From: Novipirellula herctigrandis
GTDB taxonomy: Bacteria; Planctomycetota; Planctomycetia; Pirellulales; Pirellulaceae
Direction: 5' to 3'
DNA length: 64,000 nucleotides
NCBI GenBank assembly: GCA_007859835.1
Contig: SJPJ01000001.1
Span: 6,299,632-6,363,631, forward strand
Shown: positions 56,676-64,000 of the stretch, piece by piece
Layout: each line of letters begins with the position of its first letter
Position numbering within the stretch: the stretch's first letter is position 1
Notes under the pieces: generated by a model
The model's database searches: none
What the model was told of the DNA's origin: nothing
What the model saw: only the letters and a program-made list of their open reading frames with translations
Made by a program: the position numbers and the translations under genes

Positions 56676-56742
56676 GGTCCGGTGCGGGCGTGGTGCGAAG
56701 CAACAAGGGTTCGCACTAGTTCCGCGCCGGACCGTTTTTTTT
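56676..56742 (+). terminator. nested hairpin and T-run after the first pilin gene
   Basis: A 12-bp outer stem (GGTCCGGTGCGG / CCGCGCCGGACC, one GU pair) encloses a smaller stem GTGCGAA / TTCGCAC, followed by eight T. It fits an intrinsic terminator, probably partial, between the first pilin gene and the downstream pseudopilins. Confidence 0.8.
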
Positions 56743-56829
56743 ACGACTGATGTTTTGTGCGAGGGTTTTGTACGAGGGAATACCCCCTTGGTTTCCACTG
56801 TCATCCATCCAACTCCAGAATGAGTTTGC

Positions 56830-57282
56830 ATGTATTTGAATCCGAGAACGAACCGTCATGGCGTGACATTGCTTGAAGCAGTGATCGTGGCCGTATTGGT
56901 TTCGGGGGCAGCTGTGGCGACATCATTCCTGATGAATCCAAGCTGGTCTCATCGGCCTCAGGTGCGCGCAACGACGACACAGATTGGGCAAGTCTTGACC
57001 ATGGCGCGAAACATGGCCGTTAAGAATCAAACGACGGTGATTGTCCGCCGCGACACAACGGAGTTGTTCGTTGCGGAAATGGCCGGTCCGTTCCGTGACC
57101 AACAAGAACGATGGATTTCGATCGGAGCCGAGTGTACTCTTTCGGGATCGCCTGCTGAAATCCGTTTCTCGCCAATGGCAAACGCGGACCAAACGCTGCG
57201 ATGGAATGTGTCTGCGGGAGGCGTGAATGGACAAGTGGAGGTCAACCCGATTACCGGCGTCGTCACCACTCGATTGCCTTAG
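56830..57282 (+). CDS. GspH-like pseudopilin
   Basis: 150 residues. Prepilin motif RHGVTLLEAVIVAVLVSGAAVA (Glu +5 kept), then the GspH-type strand pattern TQIGQVLTMARNMAVKNQTTVIVRR and a C-terminal beta part ending VEVNPITGVVTTRLP. Its ATG follows a stop-rich gap. It is a minor pseudopilin of a type II secretion or related pilus system. Confidence 0.85.
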   Translation: MYLNPRTNRHGVTLLEAVIVAVLVSGAAVATSFLMNPSWSHRPQVRATTTQIGQVLTMARNMAVKNQTTVIVRRDTTELFVAEMAGPFRDQQERWISIGAECTLSGSPAEIRFSPMANADQTLRWNVSAGGVNGQVEVNPITGVVTTRLP

Positions 57283-57292
57283 GACTCATCGA

Positions 57293-57730
57293 ATGAAACA
57301 CAAGCGAATGAAACGAAACGGATTGACGCTATTGGATGTTGCGACTGCATCGATGATATTTTCGGTGATGCTGATTCCGTCATTGCATCTTATGTCACGA
57401 TCTCAAAAGAACAGTCGTCTCTTGCAATTGCACGAATCGATGTTGTTTGAGCTCGATAAACTGATCGAGCAAACCAAGGTTCAGCTTTCGGAACCGGCGA
57501 CGTTCGATCAAGCATGGCGCAGCTCGTTTCCAACCGAAAATGTTGCCAAGCTGCAACTTGGCGATGGCCCGGCCGTAATCGGCACGGTTCGCATTTCAAG
57601 AAACACGACGGTCACAACGAACGGACTCCTTATGATCGACGCAACCGTATGGCATGACGAAAACCGCAATGGCCGGTTCGATTCAGGTGAGCCCCATGAA
57701 TCGGCACGCACTGAATGGGCGGCACCCTAA
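57293..57730 (+). CDS. pseudopilin with Asp instead of Glu at +5
   Basis: 145 residues from the ATG at 57293, 10 bases after the GspH-like stop. The motif is RNGLTLLDVATASMIFSVMLI, where Glu +5 of the consensus is Asp. Aspartate at this place may weaken N-methylation or self-assembly. C-terminal WHDENRNGRFDSGEPHESAR could be a Ca-binding-like turn. It ends with TAATG shared with the next gene. Confidence 0.8.
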   Translation: MKHKRMKRNGLTLLDVATASMIFSVMLIPSLHLMSRSQKNSRLLQLHESMLFELDKLIEQTKVQLSEPATFDQAWRSSFPTENVAKLQLGDGPAVIGTVRISRNTTVTTNGLLMIDATVWHDENRNGRFDSGEPHESARTEWAAP

Positions 57731-58317
57731 TGAAATTGCATAATGAGATAATCGTCCGTCATCAGCGACCACGGCGACGAGGCATTAGCTTGATTGAGGT
57801 GATCGCATGCACGGCGCTTGTGACGATTATGTTGGTTCCGATTGCAGCGGTGATTCGAGCTTCACGTCAAAGTATTTCCGTCGCGCAAGGCAATGCTTCG
57901 AGCCATGCTGAAGTTCGCAGCGGATTGGCTTGGCTGACCCAATCGATTCGCGAAGGAACCGTTCACGGCTATGATTCTCGCTACAAAGCGATGAAACTCG
58001 AACTTCAAAACGGCCACGTTGTTGAAGTGACGTTGCGAAACAGTCAGCTACAGATGATCGACGGCGCTCTCGAGACAGTGGTCATCGATAATGTAAAAGA
58101 CGTTGCTTTTAAACCGATCTCGGCCACGTCCGGCAACACGATTGGAATAGGAATTTCTATCGACGCGTACGATGCAAAGACAGGCAGCGTGATTGACGTA
58201 TGGACGATGGTCGCGCAACCACCGCAGTTCCAAACAATTGATTCGGATACATCTTCTGATTCCAGTGCATCTGGTGATTCCGGTACATCAGGGCCCTCAC
58301 GACGACCACGACGCTAA
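57730..58317 (+). CDS. pseudopilin-like protein
   Basis: 195 residues from the ATG at 57730, overlapping the previous stop by one base. Prepilin signal RRRGISLIEVIACTALVTIML with Glu +5. A long soluble part follows, with a Ser/Asp-rich tail (DSDTSSDSSASGDSGTSGPS) ending in RRPRR. Probably a GspI/J-like minor pseudopilin; assignment to one type is not certain. Confidence 0.82.
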   Translation: MKLHNEIIVRHQRPRRRGISLIEVIACTALVTIMLVPIAAVIRASRQSISVAQGNASSHAEVRSGLAWLTQSIREGTVHGYDSRYKAMKLELQNGHVVEVTLRNSQLQMIDGALETVVIDNVKDVAFKPISATSGNTIGIGISIDAYDAKTGSVIDVWTMVAQPPQFQTIDSDTSSDSSASGDSGTSGPSRRPRR

Positions 58318-58338
58318 CATAGGAATCGCGTAAATACT

Positions 58339-58863
58339 ATGGTGGACCCACCAATCTCATGTCGATCGAAACGTGCCAAGTGTCGAAGCGGTTCTGCGCT
58401 GTTGTTATGCACTTTGGTGGCAGCCGTTTTGTCGATGTCAGCGATCACGATTCTGCGCTCGAGTGAAGTCGCAATCGCGCGAGTCGACGCTGAACGTTGC
58501 GCCGTGCAAGGTCGCCATGCAGCCGAAGGCCTCCTGCAACGAGCGGTTGCTCAGTTGGAATTGAATCCCAACCTAAGCGGAATCATTGTTGACCCTGACT
58601 CACCTTTTCAATCTGCTTACTGTGTCGTCCAGCCAATCGATAAAACGCATATTAGCGTGTCGGCGTATCTCTACAAAGGATCAACCATGCCTGCCGTCTC
58701 GCAAACGATCGAGCTTGCAGGATCAGATGACGATTCGCGGTGGCCTCGCAGAGATGACGATTCGCGGTGGCCTCGCAGAGATGACGATTCGAAGTGGCCT
58801 TGGAAATACGATTCGAATAGAAAGACAACGTGGCCGGGATTCAACTCTGGGCGCCGATGGTAG
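58339..58863 (+). CDS. GspK-like minor pseudopilin
   Basis: 174 residues. The N-terminus RSGSALLLCTLVAAVLSMSAITILR fits the GspK/PilX class, which lacks Glu +5 and caps the pseudopilus tip. The GspK globular domain is much reduced. The C-terminus has three tandem DDDSRWPRR-type repeats (27-bp unit at 58726-58806) and ends in a Trp/Arg-rich tail. Confidence 0.75.
   Translation: MVDPPISCRSKRAKCRSGSALLLCTLVAAVLSMSAITILRSSEVAIARVDAERCAVQGRHAAEGLLQRAVAQLELNPNLSGIIVDPDSPFQSAYCVVQPIDKTHISVSAYLYKGSTMPAVSQTIELAGSDDDSRWPRRDDDSRWPRRDDDSKWPWKYDSNRKTTWPGFNSGRRW
58726..58806. repeat. 27-bp tandem repeat inside the GspK-like gene
   Basis: Three copies at 58726-58752, 58753-58779 and 58780-58806; the first two are identical and the third has diverged. 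It encodes an acidic-basic-tryptophan motif DDDS(R/K)WP. Confidence 0.9.
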
Positions 58864-58872
58864 ACGCGACGT

Positions 58873-59430
58873 CTACGCTTGCACCACGGGGTTGTAGAGG
58901 AAAGCGTAGAGTCCAACGAGCGTTTTGGCATCGTTGATTTTTCCGTCCGTGATCCATCGTTTGATTTGCTGGCGACTCGCCACGCGGTTGGCAATTTGCT
59001 CTGTTGCTTCGCGTTGACTTTCGCCTGCGGTCAAACCTTTCGCAACGTACAAAAACATACGCTCGTCGCAAATGCCCGGTGCGGAATAGAACTCGTGTAG
59101 CAGAGTGAGTGATTCGGCACGATAGCCTGTTTCTTCTATCAATTCCCTTACGGCCGTGACTTCGACCGCCTCATCCGGTTCGCGTGTTCCGGCGGGAAGT
59201 TCTAGTAGGGTTTCGCCAACCGTTGGCCGATGGTTCTCAATCATCACCACCGTGTCGTTATCAATCAGTGGCAAAATTACGACAGCCCCAGGATGCCGAA
59301 TGACTTCTCGAACGTAGTTTTTTCCATCAGCACCCTTCAATGTCATTGCATGGACATTAAAGCGAGCTCCCGTGAGAACCAACTTCTCGGGCGGTTCATT
59401 CGTGTTTGGGGTTCCCTTGGCGGAGTCCAT
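58873..59430 (-). CDS. Nudix hydrolase, ADP-ribose pyrophosphatase-like
   Basis: 185 residues. Complete Nudix box at 81-103 (GTREPDEAVEVTAVRELIEETGY: G81, E87, R95, E96, E99, E100, G102). Typical ADP-ribose or NADH pyrophosphatase size; the start (GARFNVHAMTLKG) is NudF/MutT-like. It clears nucleotide diphosphate-X compounds; the substrate is not resolved. Convergent with the GspK-like gene. Confidence 0.9.
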   Translation of the reverse strand: MDSAKGTPNTNEPPEKLVLTGARFNVHAMTLKGADGKNYVREVIRHPGAVVILPLIDNDTVVMIENHRPTVGETLLELPAGTREPDEAVEVTAVRELIEETGYRAESLTLLHEFYSAPGICDERMFLYVAKGLTAGESQREATEQIANRVASRQQIKRWITDGKINDAKTLVGLYAFLYNPVVQA

Positions 59431-59460
59431 TCGGGGCTCTTTGTTGAGTGAATGTGTCTG

Positions 59461-59943
59461 TCAATTTGTTAATGAATTTCGCGGGACTCGAAGGCGATCC
59501 GACGAAGTGTCATCCGTCTCGTGCCAATAGCTTACGGTCGGTTCGCTGCGGTTCCAACAGAGCATCACGGGACGGCGATTGACGATCGCTGGAAAGTCAA
59601 CGCAGCCATCGAACGGGACGTGAGGCCGGGCTCCAATCGCGGTCAACTCGTCCATACAAGCTGTTAGTCGGGACTCGTCATCTTCAACCGTTGCTCGCAT
59701 GTCCTTGACTTCCTCTCGGCAAGCTTCTCGGTCAATTGTTTCGACCGCATCGTCAATTCCTGCCAATTGTTGGCGTTGCTGTTCGATCGACAGGCTTAAT
59801 TGCCTTGCTTCATCGAGGATATGGCGAATCAGCGGCAACATCTTGGTTGCCTCGTCGGCGGTGAAATGGGCCTTTGACGACGCGCCGCTGAGGTGAGTCG
59901 ATTCCGAGGGCAAGTCGTCGTTTGGGTGAATCGCGTGGACCAT
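59461..59943 (-). CDS. DUF2203 domain protein
   Basis: 160 residues from the ATG at 59943. DUF2203 signature HFTADEATKMLPLIRHILDEARQLSLSIEQQ and the C-terminal VNRRPVMLCWNRSEPTVSYWHETDD match this family. The middle is a helical hairpin. The function of DUF2203 is not established. Soluble; upstream of the Nudix gene on the same strand, 30 bases apart. Confidence 0.8.
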   Translation of the reverse strand: MVHAIHPNDDLPSESTHLSGASSKAHFTADEATKMLPLIRHILDEARQLSLSIEQQRQQLAGIDDAVETIDREACREEVKDMRATVEDDESRLTACMDELTAIGARPHVPFDGCVDFPAIVNRRPVMLCWNRSEPTVSYWHETDDTSSDRLRVPRNSLTN

Positions 59944-60375
59944 TGTTAGTGCTCGTTTTGAAGAGGTGTCTACTTCAATGGTAAGACGAATGGAAAGTGT
60001 AGACGGTTCCGAAAAATAAAATAATCGAATCCTAGTCGTGTAAGTGCGTATACAAAAAGGCACTTTGGAAACATGGCGCTTTTAGACGTGAAGCCCATTA
60101 AAACAGCAGGAAGAGAGCGGATGAATCCGGTTTTTCATGCTAGAACCAGAACTTGAGGGACAAAAAAGTGACTTTGTCAAGGCTTATTTCCTTGACTGCG
60201 TCAATTTTTGACTTAGAGTTCAAGGTGTCAGGAAAGCGGGCATTCGTGGAGCGATCCTGCGGACACAACCGGCCTACGGCGGTGATTACGGGAATTGATC
60301 TTCCACCGAAAAAACCGGAACTGTAGGCGAACATAAAGTATGAATATCAGGGCCGGTTAGAAAAGGACTGGAAAC
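59944..60375. promoter_or_regulatory. csrA upstream region with TTGAC/GTCAA elements
   Basis: 432 bases with no gene. GTCAAGG (60176-60182) and CCTTGAC (60190-60196) form an inverted repeat. TTGAC and GTCAA recur nearby (60193-60205, 60208-60213 region). Close to the csrA start the leader has two GGA triplets (AAAGGACTGGAAACATG), the hallmark of CsrA binding, which could permit autoregulation of csrA translation (inference). Confidence 0.5.
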
Positions 60376-60570
60376 ATGTTAGTTTTATCGAGAAAGAAGA
60401 ACGAGAGTATCATCATCAACAATGACATTAAGATTGTTGTTGTCGAGATTCGTGGCGACAAAGTGCGACTTGGTGTCGAAGCACCTCGTGAAGTGCCCGT
60501 GCATCGTCGTGAAGTGTATGATGCGATTCAAAAAAGTCTTGAATCAGGCGATACTGCGGTCGAATCTTAA
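60376..60570 (+). CDS. csrA: carbon storage regulator CsrA
   Basis: 64 residues, full CsrA length. The conserved [51 protein letters not shown] matches the family throughout. CsrA binds GGA-containing mRNA leaders and controls translation and stability. The ribosome site AAAGGA overlaps a GGA. ATG at 60376. Confidence 0.97.
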   Translation: MLVLSRKKNESIIINNDIKIVVVEIRGDKVRLGVEAPREVPVHRREVYDAIQKSLESGDTAVES

Positions 60571-60758
60571 CCCCGTTCTTCGGTCATTCTCTGTCAATCG
60601 ATTTTTTTTCTCTCAGAATCGATTCTCTGGCACCGTGAACCCTTGACGGGTTAGGTCTCTCTTCGCTACAAACTCTGCCTCACAGCAGTGAACCGCATTC
60701 TTTATCGTTAATCGCAGCAAGTTGGGCATTTGCCTCGTTGCGTTCGGAAATAATAGAC

Positions 60759-60831
<73 letters not shown>

Positions 60832-60861
60832 CTTCATGGCGTTTTCGCCACGAATCAACAG

Positions 60862-60893
60862 CCTGCAAGACTTTGTGTTTTGCAGGTTTTTTT
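60862..60893 (+). terminator. terminator after tRNA-Glu
   Basis: Stem CCTGCAA (60862-60868) / TTGCAGG (60880-60886) followed by seven T. Confidence 0.85.
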
Positions 60894-61169
60894 CGTGCTT
60901 CCCTTGTTTGCTGACGGAGTTGACTCCTACGCTACGTTGGCTCGAACGCGTTTCGCTATTGTTTAGGATTCGAGATCCTGGAATTCGAGATCGTCGGTGC
61001 CTTGCAGCTTTGGAACTGCAAGTGTTGGCGTTGCTGATGAGGCGAGTCGAGCCAGGCAAGGATCGGGCACCATCCACAAAAGGGCGCCATCCAGGAAAGG
61101 GGACGCGTCAGATCTTTAGGACGAACGACGCGGGGCTTTGCCAAGTTTCACTTGGGGGAAAGGTTCATC

Positions 61170-62306
61170 TCAGAGCCCCCATTCATGCGCAGTGCGCTCC
61201 GCCAAATCTGCTAATTTCGCTTCGTCGACACTCACGCCCAGGCCGGGGCCATTGGGAACATGGGCGACGCCGTTTTCGATCTGGATTGGTTCGGTGAGCA
61301 GGGACGTGTCGAGAAACTGCGGGCCATTGAGGGCCGCTGCCTGCTTGAGTCCATAAGCGTCATATAGCGTTAGGCTTGCGGCTAGCGAGACATCAGGATC
61401 ACACAGCCCGCTTCCGACCCACATCAAGTCATGCCGTTCGCATAGTTCGATTTGCTGGCGATTGGAGGTCAAACCACCGCACCGTGCAGGCTTCATCGCT
61501 ACGCCATCGAGCATGCCCAAATGAATGAACTCCTCAAGCTCTGTGGGCGACACGACGCCTTCGTCCATCAGGATTGGTAACGCACTCTGTTGCTTGAGAG
61601 TTTGGTATCCGCGAATTCGGTTGGGTGGCAGTGGCGATTCGAGAATGGCCACTCCCAGGTCAGCGAGTATGGGTGCCGCCACGAGAGCCGTCTCGAGATC
61701 GTACCCGCCGTTGGCGTCGGTCCAAAGAAAACCGTCCGGTGACAACTTGCGCACCCGGCGGACGACTTCACGGTCAAACGTCGGGTCGGGAGCGACTTTC
61801 ACATTGAAGTGCTTGTATCCTCGGCTGAGTCCCTCTGTTACCGTCGGCTCTACGTCCTCGATCGTGCGCGCATTGACCGTCCAGCTTAACGGCAAGGTGC
61901 CACGTTGCGGCCGGCCCCACATCTGTGCTAAGGATTGGCCGGTTGCTTTGCCCACAAGGTCATGCAGCGCAATGTCCACTGCGGCACGTGTTAGCGGCAT
62001 CCCCGTGCTAAAGCCGGGTCTAATCACGCGATCCATCGCTGCATTCGCTCCGGCGATATCGGTTGGATCGAATCCGAGCAGAGCCCGCGCAAAATAATTG
62101 CGCAACACAATCGTTGTCGCTTCGAGCGTTTCGTAGCTCCATGTTGACACCGGAACTGCCTGACCCCAGCCGACGGTTCCATCGTCAGCGGTTATCTTCA
62201 GCATTACGGCCGGCCGTCCCGTTGCCCCTCGCGGTGTTGTAAAAAACTTGAAATACCCGACGGTCGGATACTCGAGAGGATAAACGTCAATGCGGTCAAT
62301 CTTCAT
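61170..62306 (-). CDS. enolase-superfamily enzyme (mandelate racemase/muconate lactonizing type)
   Basis: 378 residues from the ATG at 62306. MR/MLE barrel: NVKVAPDP (second Lys of the KxK-like motif), metal ligands WTDANGGY, ILESPLPP and MDEGV, and the C-terminal base MKPARCGG. It follows the Gfo/Idh/MocA gene by 25 bases on the same strand, so the two probably share a sugar-acid or polyol breakdown pathway. Subgroup cannot be assigned; the absence of a clear KxK dipeptide leaves dipeptide epimerase, racemase or dehydratase all open. Confidence 0.85.
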   Translation of the reverse strand: MKIDRIDVYPLEYPTVGYFKFFTTPRGATGRPAVMLKITADDGTVGWGQAVPVSTWSYETLEATTIVLRNYFARALLGFDPTDIAGANAAMDRVIRPGFSTGMPLTRAAVDIALHDLVGKATGQSLAQMWGRPQRGTLPLSWTVNARTIEDVEPTVTEGLSRGYKHFNVKVAPDPTFDREVVRRVRKLSPDGFLWTDANGGYDLETALVAAPILADLGVAILESPLPPNRIRGYQTLKQQSALPILMDEGVVSPTELEEFIHLGMLDGVAMKPARCGGLTSNRQQIELCERHDLMWVGSGLCDPDVSLAASLTLYDAYGLKQAAALNGPQFLDTSLLTEPIQIENGVAHVPNGPGLGVSVDEAKLADLAERTAHEWGL

Positions 62307-62331
62307 GATTGTTTTGTGCTCGAGTAACGAT

Positions 62332-63678
62332 CTAAACAGCAGGCTTTGGAGAGACAATCGGTTGGTCGATCATTGCGTTAGCCCGCTCGCTATCGATGAA
62401 GCGTTCGTTTTTGCCATCCCATTGCAGCGTTTCTTTTAGGTGGATGGCCAAGTGTCCTAAGAGGCACGTCGAGGTAACACAGTGCCCGACATCGGCCGGT
62501 TCCCAGGTGGGTTTGCGTGATTTAACGCTGTCGAGAAAGTCGCGTTTCTCACTTGTTTGATTGGGTAACGGGGCGTCGACAAGTTTGTGCTCCGCTTTGA
62601 GCAGCGAATCGTCACTCGCTTTGAAGTGATTGAATCCGGCTTCGATCCACCCTTTGTCTCCCTCAAAACGCATGTAGGGTCTATCGGTGCGGTAGATGAT
62701 CTCGACCCCATCGGCGTATTTGTAGGTGACGTCGAACTCCAGCAGGACGTTCCAAAAACTATCCGCCTCGGGATAGATACCCTTGCCGCTGATTTCGACC
62801 GGAAATTCGCGATCAAGTCCCATGCACCAAAGTGCTCCGTTGAGCAGATGGGTACCCCAGTTGGTGACCATGCCATCGCAGTAGTTTAGTTTGCGCATCC
62901 AACCGGGCCGACCATGAAGATCATGTCGTGGGTGGACGCCGTTCAGTGTGTACTCGATCGGAGGGGCTTGGGTTTTATCGGCACCCTGCCATCGTTTGTA
63001 ATCCAATTCCTCGGGCACTGGCATGTCCGGCTGTGGATCGAGTGGGATGTCGGATTTAGGGACACAGGCATAAACCTTGTGAATCTTTCCCAGCACGCCG
63101 CTTTGAACAATGCTGTAGGCTCGACGAGCAGGCGTTCCCACGCGGAACTCGCTGTCCACGCGAAAAATCCGGTTGTACTTCTCGGCCGCGTCGCGCAGTT
63201 GTTGCCCTTCTTTGATGGTGCGAATAATGGGCTTCTCGAGTGCCACGTCCTTTCCAGCCTTCATGGCTTCGACCGCCATCACGCGGTGCCAGTGATCGGG
63301 CGTGGAAATCATGACTGCATCAATGTCATCGCGAGCGAGCAAATCTTCGTAGTCAGCGTACGTGGCGCATTGATCCTTCATGCCGTGTTTCGATTGGTTG
63401 TACTTGTCGACCTTCTCCTTCGCCTGGTTCATACGCCACGCGTCGGGGTCGCAGACCGCAACGATTCGGCAATCGGGCTGACGTTGGAAAAGCGGGATAT
63501 TCTTGAGGTAACATTGACGCCCGGTTCCGATCATTCCCATCCGAATGGTCTCGCTAGGCGGATTCGCACCTAGCACGCTTGAAGGGACGATCAACGGTGA
63601 TGCGGCAAGCACGCCTGCTGTTAGGCTAGACTGCTTCATGAACGAGCGGCGGTTGACAAGGCGGGGGGACGGAAGCAT
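62332..63678 (-). CDS. Gfo/Idh/MocA family oxidoreductase, Tat-exported
   Basis: 448 residues. Twin-arginine signal VNRRSFMKQ and an Ala-rich h-region, Rossmann start MGMIGTGRQCYLKNI, PDHWH motif and EKP (VALEKPIIRT). The C-terminal part has GWMRKLNYCDGMVTNWGTHLLNGALWCMGLD, a typical planctomycete form. It oxidises sugars or polyols using NAD(P); the substrate is unknown. First gene of an operon with the enolase-superfamily enzyme. Confidence 0.9.
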   Translation of the reverse strand: MLPSPRLVNRRSFMKQSSLTAGVLAASPLIVPSSVLGANPPSETIRMGMIGTGRQCYLKNIPLFQRQPDCRIVAVCDPDAWRMNQAKEKVDKYNQSKHGMKDQCATYADYEDLLARDDIDAVMISTPDHWHRVMAVEAMKAGKDVALEKPIIRTIKEGQQLRDAAEKYNRIFRVDSEFRVGTPARRAYSIVQSGVLGKIHKVYACVPKSDIPLDPQPDMPVPEELDYKRWQGADKTQAPPIEYTLNGVHPRHDLHGRPGWMRKLNYCDGMVTNWGTHLLNGALWCMGLDREFPVEISGKGIYPEADSFWNVLLEFDVTYKYADGVEIIYRTDRPYMRFEGDKGWIEAGFNHFKASDDSLLKAEHKLVDAPLPNQTSEKRDFLDSVKSRKPTWEPADVGHCVTSTCLLGHLAIHLKETLQWDGKNERFIDSERANAMIDQPIVSPKPAV

Positions 63679-64000
63679 CTCGTATTCCTCTTTGGGGGGA
63701 AGGACGGAACAGGGGAAGGGCGGAACTGCGTTAGGAAGGAGCTGCGTTAGGAAGAGAAAGGTTAGGATACATCATTCGGGCGCATCGCTGGGTTGCCTCG
63801 TTGGGCGGTTTTCAGAATCCCAAGACTCACGGCCACGCTGCGAACAGCGTCCGCCAGTTTCACCAGGATCCGAACCACTCGCATATCAGGCAATCAGGCG
63901 AGCTTCGTTGAATGATGTCTTCCATAACGAGCGATGTCTTACATAAAAATGTTATCAAGATTGCAGCGGACCGTCTTTGTGAATCGGGCAACTTGGATTG
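63679..64000. other. upstream region of the Gfo/Idh/MocA operon, window edge
   Basis: 322 bases with no convincing gene. It holds the promoter of the operon and G-rich direct repeats (GGGGAAGG-like) near 63700-63725. Confidence 0.4.

Overview
The window looks like chromosomal DNA of a planctomycete, most likely a Pirellulaceae member close to Rhodopirellula. The support is the gene repertoire: a formylglycine sulfatase, several Tat-exported Gfo/Idh/MocA oxidoreductases, a DUF6807 (PmoA-like) protein, a GH9 glycoside hydrolase, the TIGR03545/TIGR03546 pair, DUF11-repeat surface protein, DUF2203, ISNCY-like transposase, and many short secreted proteins of planctomycete character. Genes are on both strands with mostly short operons.

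Layout. 1-3.4 kb: 3' part of a giant DUF11-repeat surface protein. 3.5-12.9 kb: an orphan 410-aa gene, an exported Mn-type superoxide dismutase, a Gfo/Idh/MocA oxidoreductase, a small conserved protein, a small membrane protein with an HExxH motif, a GH9 hydrolase and a DUF6807 protein. 12.9-15.4 kb: TIGR03546-TIGR03545 membrane/AsmA-like pair. 15.8-26.3 kb: a four-gene recombination/repair run on one strand (AddB-like nuclease, AddA-like helicase lacking its C-terminal nuclease, SbcD/YhaO-like phosphoesterase, SbcC/YhaN-like ATPase). 26.56-28.35 kb: an intact insertion sequence with inverted repeats and a 6-bp target duplication that sits exactly at the stop codon of the next gene. 28.3-32.2 kb: a right-handed beta-helix lipoprotein and an AsmA-like gene broken by two in-frame stop codons. 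32.5-39.5 kb: conserved hypothetical, sulfatase, ECF sigma factor with a small secreted partner, FtsQ-like protein and MurB with altered active-site positions, thioredoxin-like protein. 40.2-46.1 kb: Gfo/Idh-like protein without EKP motif, MgtE, EF-P, EpmB, ABC-2 type permease. 46.1-48.6 kb: protein kinase, inositol-phosphatase-family enzyme and a small protein, with an 18-bp x7 tandem repeat between the last two. 49.2-52.2 kb: glnS and recA, convergent on a shared terminator. 52.7-55.9 kb: TolC-like outer-membrane lipoprotein and a secreted CC-repeat protein. 56.2-58.9 kb: a five-gene pseudopilin cluster. 58.9-60.8 kb: Nudix hydrolase, DUF2203 protein, csrA and tRNA-Glu(UUC). 61.2-63.7 kb: an operon of a Gfo/Idh/MocA oxidoreductase and an enolase-superfamily enzyme, probably sugar-acid catabolism.

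The most notable points are the nuclease-less AddA partnered with an AddB that lacks the C-terminal Fe-S cysteines, the MurB with two of three catalytic positions changed beside an FtsQ-like gene, the AsmA-like gene interrupted only by in-frame stops, and the insertion sequence that regenerates a neighbour's stop codon. All functional calls are by motif reading; no database search was run.
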